NCBI GenBank assembly: GCA_963738425.1
Contig: CAVTWT010000001.1
Location: 57,475 to 121,474, forward strand
From: CADEEN01 sp963738425
GTDB lineage: Bacteria > Pseudomonadota > Gammaproteobacteria > Burkholderiales > Burkholderiaceae_C
Length of the DNA stretch: 64,000 bases
Reading direction: 5' to 3'
The notes under the pieces were generated by a model, which searched no databases, was not told the DNA's origin, and was given only the letters and a program-made list of their open reading frames with translations. The position numbers and the translations under genes were made by a program. Positions 1 to 10,912 of this stretch are shown piece after piece (positions within the stretch are counted from its first letter, which is position 1; each line of letters starts with the position of its first letter).

Positions 1-225
1 AACGGCGCGAAGGTCTGTTCTCTGGCGCCCGGCGTCATCGATACCGACATGCAGGTGCAGTTGCGCGGCGCGGATGCAAAGGCGTTTCCGGATCGTGAGG
101 CGTTCGTGCAGATGAAGAGCGGGGGCAAGCTCGATTCGCCGGCCGCAGCGGCGGCGAAGGTCATTGGCTATCTGCACCGTGCCGACTTCGGTTCCAATCC
201 GGTGGGCGATGTGCGCGACCCCTGA
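1..225 (+). CDS. SDR-family oxidoreductase, C-terminal fragment
   Basis: The frame is open from the first base to a TGA at 223-225, so only the last 74 residues are present. The fragment contains the PGVIDTDMQ segment typical of short-chain dehydrogenases, which follows the nucleotide-binding core and helps close the substrate pocket. The catalytic Ser/Tyr/Lys and the glycine-rich NAD(P) motif must lie upstream of the window. The end of the fragment (SNPVGDVRD) resembles sepiapterin-reductase-like SDRs, but the substrate cannot be decided. The next gene starts 9 bases downstream on the same strand, so the two may be co-transcribed. Confidence 0.75.
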   Translation, partial: NGAKVCSLAPGVIDTDMQVQLRGADAKAFPDREAFVQMKSGGKLDSPAAAAAKVIGYLHRADFGSNPVGDVRDP

Positions 226-234
226 GGCTACGCG

Positions 235-1296
235 ATGTTCAAGCGTGTCTTGTCGGCGTTGTTTTCACAGGCTCCAGCCGACGCAGGCAAAGGGCGCATT
301 GCCATCCAAGAGCCGCCGGACTCTGTCGAAGTCGCTGGGGGGCAGTTTCCTATTGTCGAGCGCTTGACCTTCGCAGAACGGTTGCCGCATCTGGACTGGC
401 ACGCCGTCAGCGAGTGGGTCGCGACACTGTCCGACGAAGCGCAACGCGACCACGCTTGGGGTCTCTGCGAGAGGGCATGGCTCGACCACCTTCGCGTTGC
501 GTTGGGAGCCAGCCATGAGCTTCGTGAGTCGGATGGCACTTTGCTCTTGTGTTCGCTCGATGAACGTGCGGCCAAGGCCGCGCTGGACTTCGTGAATCGC
601 ACCGAGCAGCGGGTCCTGCGTGTTCTCGACGGCATCGCCATGACAGGCGGCTGGGGCCACGACATCGTTGTGCTTTTCGACGATGAGGAAACCTACTACC
701 GGTACGTGTCACATCATTACCCCGAATCCGGCGAATTTGCTTTCTCGGGTGGCATGTTCATCAACGCTGGCTGTTCGCACTTTGTCGCCGTAAAAGGTGA
801 ATTGCAGGCCTTGGAGCCAGTGATTGCCCACGAGACGACGCATGCGCTGCTGTCGCATCTGCCGATTCCTGCTTGGCTCAACGAAGGGTTGGCCGTCAAC
901 ACCGAGCGTCGCTTGTGTCCTGCGGCGCATGACCCGCGATCGCAGCCGTCGGCCGCGCAGATGCACAAACGCCACAAGGCATTTTGGGGACCGGAGGAAT
1001 TGCAGCAGTTCTGGTCGGGACAGTCGTTCTTGCGCACGGATCAGGGCAACGAGCTGTCCTACGACTTCGCACGCATACTGGTTGAGCAGTTCTCTGTTGA
1101 GTGGGAGCCTTTTGTGCGTTTCGCATGTTCCGCGGATCTTGGCGACGCTGGTGTGCAAGCCGCCGAGAGAGAACTGGGCATTCGGCTCGGTGAAGCCGCG
1201 GCTGCAATTCTGGAGCGGTCCAGTGCGAAAGGATTGGAGCCTCAGCCTGAAAAGTGGGCGGCTGCGCCCGAACGGGGCGGTTTCGTCGGCGTCTAG
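235..1296 (+). CDS. HExxH zinc metallopeptidase-like protein
   Basis: A protein of 353 residues. The C-terminal half carries AHETTHALL, an HExxH zinc-binding and catalytic motif, followed about 15 residues later by WLNEGLA. The second glutamate of that segment is the expected third zinc ligand of gluzincin (peptidase MA-like) proteins. No signal peptide or membrane segment is evident, so it probably acts in the cytoplasm or needs another export route. Its N-terminal 180 residues match no domain I recognise. It starts just after the SDR gene, with a GAGG sequence upstream of the ATG. Its last four bases overlap the end of the convergent ybdK gene. Peptidase activity is inferred from the motif alone. 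Confidence 0.7.
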   Translation: MFKRVLSALFSQAPADAGKGRIAIQEPPDSVEVAGGQFPIVERLTFAERLPHLDWHAVSEWVATLSDEAQRDHAWGLCERAWLDHLRVALGASHELRESDGTLLLCSLDERAAKAALDFVNRTEQRVLRVLDGIAMTGGWGHDIVVLFDDEETYYRYVSHHYPESGEFAFSGGMFINAGCSHFVAVKGELQALEPVIAHETTHALLSHLPIPAWLNEGLAVNTERRLCPAAHDPRSQPSAAQMHKRHKAFWGPEELQQFWSGQSFLRTDQGNELSYDFARILVEQFSVEWEPFVRFACSADLGDAGVQAAERELGIRLGEAAAAILERSSAKGLEPQPEKWAAAPERGGFVGV

Positions 1297-2420
1297 GCAC
1301 CCTCGAACCGCAAACACTGCTGCCGTACCACCTCCGGCAGGAACTGCTCCTTGTCTTGCGCCGCGCGCAGCCACGCGGCGTCGGTGCTCGGCTCTTGGGC
1401 GAGCGCTTCCTTGAGCAACGTCAGCCCGCGCTCGGCATGCAGCTCGATGGCGTGCATCTCCACTGCGTCGATCGTCTCCAGGATCAACTCCCGGATCGGC
1501 CGATGGATTGCCGTCGCCGGATCGACGACTTCACCGTCGAGGCCGAAGCGGCAGGCCTGGAAGCGGTTGTAGGTGTAGGCCAAATAGTCGTCTTCGTGCG
1601 GCTCGAACGGCCGCTCGCGCATCAGCCAGCGGGCGACGCATTGCAGGTAGGCGGCGATCGCTGCGGCGCGCTCGACGGTCAGCGGCGTGTCCATCACACG
1701 CACTTCGATCGTGCCGAACTCGGGCTTGGGGCGGATGTCCCAGTAGAAGTCCTTCATCGACTCGACGACGCCGGTGCGGCGCATCTTTTCGAAGTAGACG
1801 CCGAACGATTCCCAGCTGAGGTGAAACGGCGCGCGGCCCGACAGCGGAAAGGCGAACACCGAGTTCAGGCGCGCCGATTGAAAGCCGGTGTCGGTGCCCT
1901 GCACGAAGGGCGACGAGGCCGACAACGCGATCACGTGCGGCACGAAGCGGCTCATCGCATGCAGCAGCCACAGCGCTTCGTCGGGGCTGGGCACACCGAT
2001 GTGCACATGCTGGCCGAAGACGGTGAACTGCTTGGACAGATAACCGTAGAGCTGCGAGACCTGCTGGAAGCGCGGCGTGTCGAAGATGCGGCGGCGGCTC
2101 CAGTCCTGGAACGCGTGCGTGCCGCCACCGGCCAGGCGCAAGTTGAGTTTGCCGGCGTCTTCGACCAATGCGTCGCGCACTTCGAGCAACTGATCGATGA
2201 CGTCGCGGTGGCGCTCGCAGATGCCGGTGGATAGCTCGATCATCGAGCTGGTGATCTCCGGCTTGACGTCGGCGATGAGCTTGGTTTTGCGCTTGGCCAT
2301 CACGCGCAGCAGGTCGGCTGCGCCGGGCGCGAGGTCGTAGTCGTGCCGGTTGACGATCTGAAGCTCGAGCTCGACGCCGAGCGTGAACGCGCGGCTGGCG
2401 GTGAAGTCGCCGAGGCTCAT
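1293..2420 (-). CDS. ybdK: Carboxylate-amine ligase, YbdK family
   Basis: A protein of 375 residues that is collinear with the YbdK branch of the glutamate-cysteine ligase type 2 (GCS2) family. Family hallmarks are the N-terminal FTLGVELELQ segment, the central FGQHVHIGV segment and the later FGTIEVRVMD segment. The family has an ATP-grasp-like glutamine synthetase fold, and characterised members show weak glutamate-cysteine ligase activity. The physiological substrate is generally unknown. The ATG overlaps the stop codon of the upstream antiporter gene as ATGA, so the two are probably translated from one mRNA. Confidence 0.88.
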   Translation of the reverse strand: MSLGDFTASRAFTLGVELELQIVNRHDYDLAPGAADLLRVMAKRKTKLIADVKPEITSSMIELSTGICERHRDVIDQLLEVRDALVEDAGKLNLRLAGGGTHAFQDWSRRRIFDTPRFQQVSQLYGYLSKQFTVFGQHVHIGVPSPDEALWLLHAMSRFVPHVIALSASSPFVQGTDTGFQSARLNSVFAFPLSGRAPFHLSWESFGVYFEKMRRTGVVESMKDFYWDIRPKPEFGTIEVRVMDTPLTVERAAAIAAYLQCVARWLMRERPFEPHEDDYLAYTYNRFQACRFGLDGEVVDPATAIHRPIRELILETIDAVEMHAIELHAERGLTLLKEALAQEPSTDAAWLRAAQDKEQFLPEVVRQQCLRFEGA

Positions 2421-3646
2421 GATGTCTTGGCCGCACGGGCAGGGCGCGCATCGACCTCACCCGCCGCACGCAGACCCGCCATCACCGCCAGCGGCGCAGC
2501 GAGTTCGAGCAGCGCCAGTGACGCCAGCAGCACCGGCATCATCTGTGCGCCCACATTCTGGTGCCGCGCCACAAAATCCAGCGTCAGCACCCAGGCGGTG
2601 GCCGACATTGGCGTCAGGCTGATGGCCAGGCACGCCGCCTGGCCGATGCCCAGGCCGCTCGGCCGCGCTAATGCGAGCACCGCCAGGCCCTTGGCCAGGC
2701 CGCGCGCGATCACCAGCGCGAGCGCGATGCCGGCTGACGCCGCCAGCGCGTCGAGCGTCCACGCCGACGACACGGCGACGAACATCACCAGCACGAGCGC
2801 GCTGCCGGCACTGCCGAAGTGGCGCGGCCAGACCCACGGCCGCTCGCTGCGGTTGGCCAGCCACATGCCGGCGAGCAGCGGCACCAGCAGCGTCGACAGC
2901 GACAGCGTCTTGGCGACCACGAGGGCCAGCAGTACCGCCGACAGCAGCAGCACGATCGAGTTGTCTTCGCGCAGATCGAAGCGCCGCGCGATCAGCGCCA
3001 GTCCTTCGCCGAGCGCGGCGCCGAGCAGGATCGAGCCGAAGAACGAGAACATCACCGGTGACAGCGCTTCAAGCCAAGTCCGCGGGTCCGACAGCAGCAA
3101 CCCGGCCGACAGCAGCTTCATCGCCAGCACGGCATACAGCGTGTTCAGCGCAGCCAGCGTCAACAGGCGTTCGGTGACTTGGCCGGCGGCATGCAACTCG
3201 CCGACCACGCGTTGCAGCACCGCGGGCGAGACGCAGACGGCGACGATGCACAACGGCGTCGCCACCTCCGTCGGCAGGCCGAACGACGACAGCACCGCGA
3301 AGACGACGATGCCGGTCAGCAGCGATTCGGCCACGCTGGTGGCCAGTAGCCAGGGGTTGCGCACCAGCCACTTCAGCCGCAGCCGCGCACCGGCTTCGAA
3401 AAGCAGCAGCGCCAACGCACCGTCGATGACGACGCGCAGCGCGGGCTCGTCGCCTTCGGCGCCGCGGCCCGACAGGGCCAGGGCAGTGCCGACGATCACA
3501 TAGCCGACCAGCCGCGGCCAGCGCAGCACGCGCCACACGGCTTCCCCGGCCAGCGCGGCAATCACGGCCAGCAGCGCGGCACCGAGCAGCGTGTCGGGCT
3601 GCAAGGTCCAGGGCGCGGTGATCAAGGGCCAGAGCGTGTCGAGCAT
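2417..3646 (-). CDS. Cation/proton antiporter, CPA2-like membrane protein
   Basis: A protein of 409 residues made almost entirely of hydrophobic segments, roughly eleven or twelve transmembrane helices. The order and the short polar loops resemble the sodium/hydrogen exchanger (CPA2) fold. An acidic residue lies within the early membrane segment LALLLFEAGARL, as in proton-coupled exchangers. There is no C-terminal TrkA-N domain, so this is the bare membrane module. It would exchange Na+ or K+ for H+ across the inner membrane, but the ion cannot be assigned. It is the first gene of a two-gene unit with ybdK, joined by a four-base overlap. Confidence 0.8.
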   Translation of the reverse strand: MLDTLWPLITAPWTLQPDTLLGAALLAVIAALAGEAVWRVLRWPRLVGYVIVGTALALSGRGAEGDEPALRVVIDGALALLLFEAGARLRLKWLVRNPWLLATSVAESLLTGIVVFAVLSSFGLPTEVATPLCIVAVCVSPAVLQRVVGELHAAGQVTERLLTLAALNTLYAVLAMKLLSAGLLLSDPRTWLEALSPVMFSFFGSILLGAALGEGLALIARRFDLREDNSIVLLLSAVLLALVVAKTLSLSTLLVPLLAGMWLANRSERPWVWPRHFGSAGSALVLVMFVAVSSAWTLDALAASAGIALALVIARGLAKGLAVLALARPSGLGIGQAACLAISLTPMSATAWVLTLDFVARHQNVGAQMMPVLLASLALLELAAPLAVMAGLRAAGEVDARPARAAKTS

Positions 3647-3735
3647 GGTGGTGGTTTGTGTGAAGTCAACTCAGCATGGTGCCCGCTGCGCGCGAAGCAG
3701 ATGTGTCAGAAAGTGCTGGCACAGCCCACCCCCGA

Positions 3736-3784
3736 AGCGGCTTCGCCGCTCCCCCTCAAGGGGGCACCGCCAGCGGCCTGGCGG
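3736..3784. repeat. Three consecutive GC-rich intergenic hairpins
   Basis: Three perfect stem-loops follow each other in the gap between the S10 peptidase and antiporter genes: AGCGGC/GCCGCT (3736-3750), CCCCC/GGGGG (3751-3764) and CCGCCAG/CTGGCGG (3767-3784). There is no T-tract, so this is not a classic terminator. It resembles the REP-like intergenic palindromes common in Burkholderiales genomes. It lies downstream of the 3853-5352 gene and upstream of the 3646 start, so it could shape mRNA ends. Confidence 0.5.
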
Positions 3785-3852
3785 AGCCAGTTCCGCGGCG
3801 GTCGCTTGGGTAGATTCGTTCGCTGCGCGGTAGGCATGCAGCGTGCCCATCC

Positions 3853-5352
3853 TCACGCCGCCTTCAGCCACGCGGCGAGGTCGCGTTCGAGTTTCTCCAG
3901 ATCGGCCTGGCGCGTGTACATCATGTGGCCGGCATCGTAGTAGTGGTGTTCGACGCGCGCCAGCACTTCGGGCGGCACATCGAGCTGGGCGAGCGACCAG
4001 TCGCTGGCGCTGTAGGGGGTGCCGAGGTCGTAGCGGCCGCTGGCGGCAAAGACACGCAGGTGGGTGTTGCGGCGCAGCGCGCGAGACAGGTCCGGGCTGG
4101 TCGAGCAGTAGGCGTTTCCTTGAGCTTCCCCGCGGTTCCAGTTCCAGGCCTTGTTGGTGTCGATGTTGAGAAGCTCGTAGCGCTGCGGCTCGGTCAGGCC
4201 GAGCGTGTCGCCGAAGTAGGCCAGCGTGGCCATGGCGTAGGGCGCGGCGATCGACTCGATGCCGGGATCGAACTCGAACTCGCGCCCACGCTGCGCGGCC
4301 ATCGGGCCGGTGACGCGCGCATCGAGGCGGCCGACCTGTTTGCCCTGATCGCGCAGCAACTCGAAGAAGAAGCACTGATCGCTGATGCGCAGGTTTTGCG
4401 CTTCGACCAGGGCCTGCGACAAGCCGGTGAGTTCTGCAATGCGCTTGGCGATGCGCTTGCGCTCGGTGCCCGACAGGCGCGCACCGGCATGCAGCGCGCG
4501 CAGGTAGTCTTCCTGCACGAAGGCTTCGGCGGCCTGGCGCGCGGCTTGCGACGATGCGCCGAGCACGCCCTTCAGCTTGCCGTGGAACTGCGCGACATTG
4601 GCCAAGCCGGGCAGGAAGGTCGCGTAAGGCAGGTCGTTGGCCGGCGCGAAGACGAGGCTTTGCAGATCCATCGCGCACGAGACGAGGATCACGCCCGCCA
4701 ACGCGACATTGATGTTGAGCAGCGACTCGGCCAGCGCTGCGCCGCGCGTGGTGCCATAGCTTTCGCCGGCGAGGAATATCTTGGAGCCCCATCGCTTGTG
4801 GCGTGTCAACCAGCCGCGCATCACTTCGGTCAGCGCGGCCACGTCGCCGTCGACCGAGAGCAGCGTCTTGCGCGCGTCGTCGCCCGCAGCGATCGACCAG
4901 CCGGTGTGCGGCGGGTCGATGAAGACGAGGTCGAAATGCGCGAGCCAGGTCAGCGGGTTGTCGCTGACGGCATAGGGCGGCGTCGGCATGCTGCCGTCGT
5001 CGGGCACGACGACGCGCTTCGGCCCGAGGGCACCGAGGTGCAGCCAGACCGACGACGAGCCGGGACCGCCGTTGAAAGCGAAGCACACCGGGCGTGTCGC
5101 GGCGCTGGCGCCTTCGAGCTCGTAGGCGGTCGTGAAGATCGCCGCTTCCGGCTCGCCGCGCTCGTTGCCGAAGGTCCGCTTGACGACCGGCAGGTACTCG
5201 CAGGTGGCGAGGTAGCCGAGCTTGTCGCCCCCAGCGGTCTTGACGCTGCCCTTGGAAACAACGGGCGACTGCACCAACCGCGCTTCGACGGCTTTTTTCT
5301 CGCGCTCTTTCTTCGCCTCGTCTTCCGGTTTCTTGACGCTGTCCTCGGCCAT
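3853..5352 (-). CDS. S10-family serine carboxypeptidase-like protein
   Basis: A protein of 499 residues with the alpha/beta-hydrolase signature of peptidase family S10. The oxyanion-region motif GGPGSSS lies near residue 95. The nucleophile serine is in GESYGT near 195. The catalytic aspartate is expected in GRYDLGTP near 440 and the histidine in GHMMY near 475. The N-terminus is rich in Lys and Glu and has no clear signal peptide, which is unusual for a family that is mostly secreted in eukaryotes. It is divergent from the YgiQ-family gene, with 51 bases between the two starts. Substrate and cellular site are unknown. Confidence 0.85.
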   Translation of the reverse strand: MAEDSVKKPEDEAKKEREKKAVEARLVQSPVVSKGSVKTAGGDKLGYLATCEYLPVVKRTFGNERGEPEAAIFTTAYELEGASAATRPVCFAFNGGPGSSSVWLHLGALGPKRVVVPDDGSMPTPPYAVSDNPLTWLAHFDLVFIDPPHTGWSIAAGDDARKTLLSVDGDVAALTEVMRGWLTRHKRWGSKIFLAGESYGTTRGAALAESLLNINVALAGVILVSCAMDLQSLVFAPANDLPYATFLPGLANVAQFHGKLKGVLGASSQAARQAAEAFVQEDYLRALHAGARLSGTERKRIAKRIAELTGLSQALVEAQNLRISDQCFFFELLRDQGKQVGRLDARVTGPMAAQRGREFEFDPGIESIAAPYAMATLAYFGDTLGLTEPQRYELLNIDTNKAWNWNRGEAQGNAYCSTSPDLSRALRRNTHLRVFAASGRYDLGTPYSASDWSLAQLDVPPEVLARVEHHYYDAGHMMYTRQADLEKLERDLAAWLKAA

Positions 5353-5403
5353 GGTGTCGTGGGGTCTTGAGGGAGGGCGCAGTGTAGAGGGGACAATACC
5401 GAG

Positions 5404-7656
<2,253 letters not shown>

Positions 7657-7662
7657 GAATTT

Positions 7663-7776
7663 GTGAGCGACAATTTGTCGTCCCAACTCGACGACGCACG
7701 TTGGATGGTGACCGGCAAACCCCTGCCGCCCGGGCCGCGCAGCCTGTTCACCCCGCGCAAAAAACTCACCCCCTGA
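7663..7776 (+). CDS. Possible 37-residue protein
   Basis: A short frame starts with GTG six bases after the ygiQ stop codon and ends 12 bases before the next ATG. It would encode 37 residues with a basic end (SLFTPRKKLTP). There is no convincing ribosome binding site of its own, but the tight spacing would allow translational coupling. It could instead be untranslated spacer. Confidence 0.3.
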   Translation: MSDNLSSQLDDARWMVTGKPLPPGPRSLFTPRKKLTP

Positions 7777-7788
7777 GGAGAAGCTTCA

Positions 7789-8334
7789 ATGATCAAGCGT
7801 TTGATGGCCGCCCTGATGGCCATGCTGGCGGCAACGGCGTTTGCCGCGGTCGACGTGAACAAGGCCACCGCCGCCGATCTCGATGGCATCAAGGGCATCG
7901 GCCCGGGCATTTCGGCAAAGATCCTCGATGAGCGCAAGAAGGGCAACTTCAAGGACTGGAACGACCTCGTCGAGCGCGTCAAGGGCATTGGCGAAGCCAA
8001 CGCCGCCAAGTTCTCGGCCGAAGGCATGACCGTCAACGGCTCGGCCTTCAAGGGTGTGGCCGCAGCGCCCACGGCCAAGAAGGAAGACAAGCCGACGGCT
8101 GCTGCTGCCCCCGCTGCGCCCGCAGCGAAGAAGGAAGACAAGCCGATGGCCGCTGCGGCGCCAGCCGCACCTGCGGCGAAGAAGGACGACAAGCCTGCGG
8201 CTGCCCCTGCTGCGGCGACTGCCGCGGCCAAGCCGGCGGCCGACAAGAAGGTCGATGCGAAAGCCGACGTGAAGACCGACAAGAAAGACGCCAAGGCCAA
8301 GGCTGAAGAAGCCGCTGCAGCGCCGAAGAAATAA
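7789..8334 (+). CDS. Exported ComEA-like helix-hairpin-helix protein with Lys/Ala-rich tail
   Basis: A protein of 181 residues. Residues 1-20 form a signal peptide (MIKRLMAALMAMLAATAFAA). Residues 20-85 hold a ComEA-type helix-hairpin-helix pair, seen in VNKATAADLDGIKGIGPG and in the GNFKDWNDLVERVKGIG segment, which binds DNA non-specifically in competence proteins. The rest is low complexity: three copies of a KKEDKP/KKDDKP unit separated by Ala/Pro runs, ending in a Lys/Asp/Ala tail. GAGGAG lies just upstream of the ATG. A perfect terminator follows. A short paralogue without the tail is at 14349-14624. A role in DNA uptake is possible but unproven. Confidence 0.82.
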   Translation: MIKRLMAALMAMLAATAFAAVDVNKATAADLDGIKGIGPGISAKILDERKKGNFKDWNDLVERVKGIGEANAAKFSAEGMTVNGSAFKGVAAAPTAKKEDKPTAAAAPAAPAAKKEDKPMAAAAPAAPAAKKDDKPAAAPAAATAAAKPAADKKVDAKADVKTDKKDAKAKAEEAAAAPKK

Positions 8335-8357
8335 TTTCGCGCCGTTTGCATCACGCC

Positions 8358-8384
8358 AACGCCCTGCTGCTCGCAGGGCGTTTT
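8358..8384 (+). terminator. Rho-independent terminator
   Basis: A perfect 8-bp stem, CGCCCTGC (8360-8367) and GCAGGGCG (8373-8380), has a 5-base loop and is followed directly by TTTT. It lies 25 bases after the stop codon of the ComEA-like gene. Confidence 0.85.
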
Positions 8385-8470
8385 GCTTTCCGCACCATCA
8401 GGGAAGCCCCCAAGCAAGGCCTGGCGCGTCTGCCGCGTAATCGGTGTACCCCAAACCCAGGAGATCACCC

Positions 8471-9175
8471 ATGCGACTGCTTCCCCTCGTTGCGTTGAAG
8501 TCCACCGCCGTTGCGGTTCTGTTCGCCGGTTGCGCGGCGCCGAGCGGCGCGCCGATGGCCACAGCCACCGGGCCGATGAGCTTCTTCATCACCAGCGTGG
8601 GCAGCGGCAAGGGCGCCGATCTGGGCGGCCTGGCCGGCGCCGATGCGCATTGCCAGAAGCTGGCCGCGGCCTCTGGCGTGGCGGGCGCGGGCGCCAAGTC
8701 CTGGCGCGCCTATCTCAGCGTCGCACCGACCTTTGCCACACAGACAGCGCCGGCGGTGCCGGCGGTCAACGCGCGTGACCGCGTGGGCAACGGGCCGTGG
8801 TTCAACGCCAAGGGCCAGATGATCGCGCGCGATCTCGCCCACCTGCACAACGGCAACAACATCAGCAAGGAGACGGCGCTCGACGAAAAGGGCGGCGTCA
8901 TTAAGGGCCGCGGCGACACGCCGAACGAACACGACATCCTGACAGGCTCACGCGCCGACGGCACGGCCTTCGCGCCGCAGCAGGACACCACCTGCGGTGC
9001 CTGGACCAAGAGCGGCGAGGGCTCCGCCATCGTAGGCCACCACGACCGCATCGGCCCGCTGCCCGAGAACTGGGCCAAGTCCTGGAACTTCTCGCACCCG
9101 TCGGTCGGCTGCAGCCAGGAGGCCTTGATCCGCACCGGCGGCGCCGGTCGCTTTTATTGCTTCGCCACGAACTGA
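8471..9175 (+). CDS. Lectin-like-fold lipoprotein
   Basis: A protein of 234 residues. The ATG at 8471 was chosen because it follows a GGAG sequence and starts a lipoprotein signal (MRLLPLVALK... with lipobox LFAGC). Cys-20 would be the lipidated residue. The mature part begins with FFITSVGSGKGADLGGLAGAD, and has conserved-looking cysteines at DAHCQKLA, TTCGAW, VGCSQ and FYCFATN. This pattern resembles bacterial proteins with a collagen-XVIII/C-type-lectin-like fold, which often carry this GADLGG-ADxxC opening. The function is unknown, but it is likely outer-membrane anchored and facing the periplasm or surface. Confidence 0.7.
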   Translation: MRLLPLVALKSTAVAVLFAGCAAPSGAPMATATGPMSFFITSVGSGKGADLGGLAGADAHCQKLAAASGVAGAGAKSWRAYLSVAPTFATQTAPAVPAVNARDRVGNGPWFNAKGQMIARDLAHLHNGNNISKETALDEKGGVIKGRGDTPNEHDILTGSRADGTAFAPQQDTTCGAWTKSGEGSAIVGHHDRIGPLPENWAKSWNFSHPSVGCSQEALIRTGGAGRFYCFATN

Positions 9176-9244
9176 TTGCTGCATCCAGGACGGCCGCTGC
9201 TGCGTAGCAGTCTGCGGCCTCGTGCCGCAACAAAGGAGTAGGTG

Positions 9245-10069
9245 ATGAGCAAGTCTGTCGTGCGCCGTGCGGCGCTGGTGGTGGGTGTGGGCGTCGCATG
9301 CGTCGCGGTGGGTCAGACGGCGCTGGTCCCTCCGGGACCGAACAAGGTGGCGTTTCCGGAGAACTGGGCCAAGGGCACGATGTACGCCACGGTCGATCGG
9401 CCCGACACCAAGCAGTACCGCGAGTTCTACACGACGCCGGATGTGATCGAGGCCGTGCGTGCAGGCAAGCCGGTGCCCGACGGCGCGGTGCTCACGCTGG
9501 CGGCGTACATGGCGCAAGTCGATGCCAACGGCGTTCCATTGAGAGATGCCAACGGACGCTTCATCAAGGGCAACCTCGCTGCGGTCAACGTGCAGCAGAA
9601 GAAGAAGGGCTTTGGCGACGACATCCCGGCGGCCATCCGCAACGGCGACTGGCAATACCAGTCCTTCACCCCGGACGGCAAGCCCAACGACAAGGCCAAC
9701 CTGACGGCTTGCTACCAGTGCCACCTGCCGTTTGCGAAGGACGAGTTCCTGACCAACTTCGCCAAATTGAAGGGCACCTTCCCGAGTTCAGCGCAGGTGG
9801 CGCTGAAGAGCGGCGCGGCCGATGTCTCGATCACAGGTTTTTCGTTCGGTCCGACCACGCTCAAGGTCGTCGCAGGCGAAAAGGTCACCTGGACCAATGC
9901 CGACGACACACCGCATCAGGTGACGCTCGTTGGCGCCGACGGCAAACGCAGTGAGGTCATGCTGAAGGGACAGAGCGCGACGATGCAGTTCGACGCCGCC
10001 GGCAACATCGCCTACGTCTGCGGCCTGCACCCGACGATGAAGGGCACCATCGAAGTTGCGGCGAGATGA
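9245..10069 (+). CDS. Cytochrome P460-type haem protein fused to a cupredoxin domain
   Basis: A protein of 274 residues with an N-terminal signal peptide (residues 1-24). Residues about 30-175 match a P460-like cytochrome: FPENWAKG, MYATVDRPDTKQYREFY, then the haem-attachment motif CYQCH. Residues about 185-274 are a plastocyanin/amicyanin-type cupredoxin with a full type-1 copper set: His in TPHQV, Cys and His in VCGLHP, and Met in TMKG. P460 cytochromes oxidise hydroxylamine or bind NO; the attached copper domain would be a built-in electron acceptor. The ATG at 9245 is preceded by AAAGGAG. A GTG three bases upstream is an alternative start. No hydroxylamine or nitrification genes are nearby. 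Confidence 0.82.
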   Translation: MSKSVVRRAALVVGVGVACVAVGQTALVPPGPNKVAFPENWAKGTMYATVDRPDTKQYREFYTTPDVIEAVRAGKPVPDGAVLTLAAYMAQVDANGVPLRDANGRFIKGNLAAVNVQQKKKGFGDDIPAAIRNGDWQYQSFTPDGKPNDKANLTACYQCHLPFAKDEFLTNFAKLKGTFPSSAQVALKSGAADVSITGFSFGPTTLKVVAGEKVTWTNADDTPHQVTLVGADGKRSEVMLKGQSATMQFDAAGNIAYVCGLHPTMKGTIEVAAR

Positions 10070-10072
10070 AGA

Positions 10073-10158
10073 CCCCTCGCTTGCTGCGCAAGCACTCCCC
10101 CGAGGGGAAGCTCAGGCCGACGCTTGGGAGCGGCCCGACGCTGGCCTGAGCGGCCGTC
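10073..10158. terminator. Bidirectional hairpin region between convergent genes
   Basis: Nested stems lie between convergent genes: CCCCTCG (10073-10079) pairs with CGAGGGG (10101-10107), enclosing GCTTGC/GCAAGC. A second long-range pair, GCTCAGGCC with GGCCTGAGC, follows. There is no T-tract. The position suggests a transcription end for both strands. Confidence 0.5.
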
Positions 10159-10162
10159 GCGG

Positions 10163-10873
10163 TCAGTCCACCAGTCGGAGCGCGAGCACGCGGCCGCTGG
10201 CCGCGTCGATCGCGCATTGGTAGCGGAAGTGCGCGCTGAGGTCGGAGCTGGGTTGCGGTTGCGCCGTACCCTGGCCTTCGAGCTTCGCCGTACCGGCGCT
10301 GTCCTGGATCAGCGAGCGCGTGTCGGTGTTGAAAGCGATCCGGCCGACGTTCGGCCAGCGGCGCTTCAAGGCTGATGCGGCGGCCGACTCGCAGACGGCC
10401 GGTGAGATCTGGCTCAGGTCCGGTTCGACGGTGCGCACCGGCGCCGCGGCCGCACGCTCGTCGGCCGGTGCAGCGTCACGCAAGACCACGCCCGCCACGC
10501 TGCCGGCTTTGCTGTCGTAGGTGCAGCTGTAGGTGAAGGTGCGGCTATTGCCGCCCGAGCGCGCGCGGCCGGCACCGCGCAACAGCAGATCGCCGCCGTC
10601 GGCGTTGCCGGGCAAGGCGGCCGGCGGTGCATTGAAGCTGACCTCGGCCGCTGCGCCGCGGGCGTTGCGCAGCGTTGCCCTTACCGAAAGTTCACACGCT
10701 TGCACCGCGCTCGCTGGCGGCAGACCGTTGGCTGCACGTGCTGCCGGCGGTGCCGTTGAAGTCGCGGGCACCGGCGCCGAGCCTGCAGGCGCCGGGGCAG
10801 TTTGTGCGGACGCTGTTGCGGCGGCGCTCAGTGCAACAAGGACCCAACTCGTGGCGGCGGCGATGGTCTTCAT
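10163..10873 (-). CDS. Exported protein of unknown function with an internal duplication
   Basis: A protein of 236 residues with a clear signal peptide ending in ASAQT, then an Ala/Pro-rich linker to about residue 50. I do not recognise a family. The mature part appears to contain two related modules of about 80 residues. Each opens with a cysteine (ACELSVRATL and VCESAAASAL) and closes with a Y-x-C-x-x-D segment and a beta-like strand (TYSCTYDSKAGSVAGVVLRD and RYQCAIDAASGRVLALRLVD). The paired cysteines suggest one disulfide per module in the periplasm. It is convergent with the P460-cupredoxin gene. Confidence 0.6.
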   Translation of the reverse strand: MKTIAAATSWVLVALSAAATASAQTAPAPAGSAPVPATSTAPPAARAANGLPPASAVQACELSVRATLRNARGAAAEVSFNAPPAALPGNADGGDLLLRGAGRARSGGNSRTFTYSCTYDSKAGSVAGVVLRDAAPADERAAAAPVRTVEPDLSQISPAVCESAAASALKRRWPNVGRIAFNTDTRSLIQDSAGTAKLEGQGTAQPQPSSDLSAHFRYQCAIDAASGRVLALRLVD

Positions 10874-10912
10874 AGCCGCAGTGTAGGCCGCGGCCAGCCG
10901 CCTGCGCAGCGC

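Noticed and set aside
3925..5370. A 481-codon plus-strand frame over the S10 peptidase gene
   Set aside because: It is antisense to a gene with a complete S10 motif set and shows no domain of its own.
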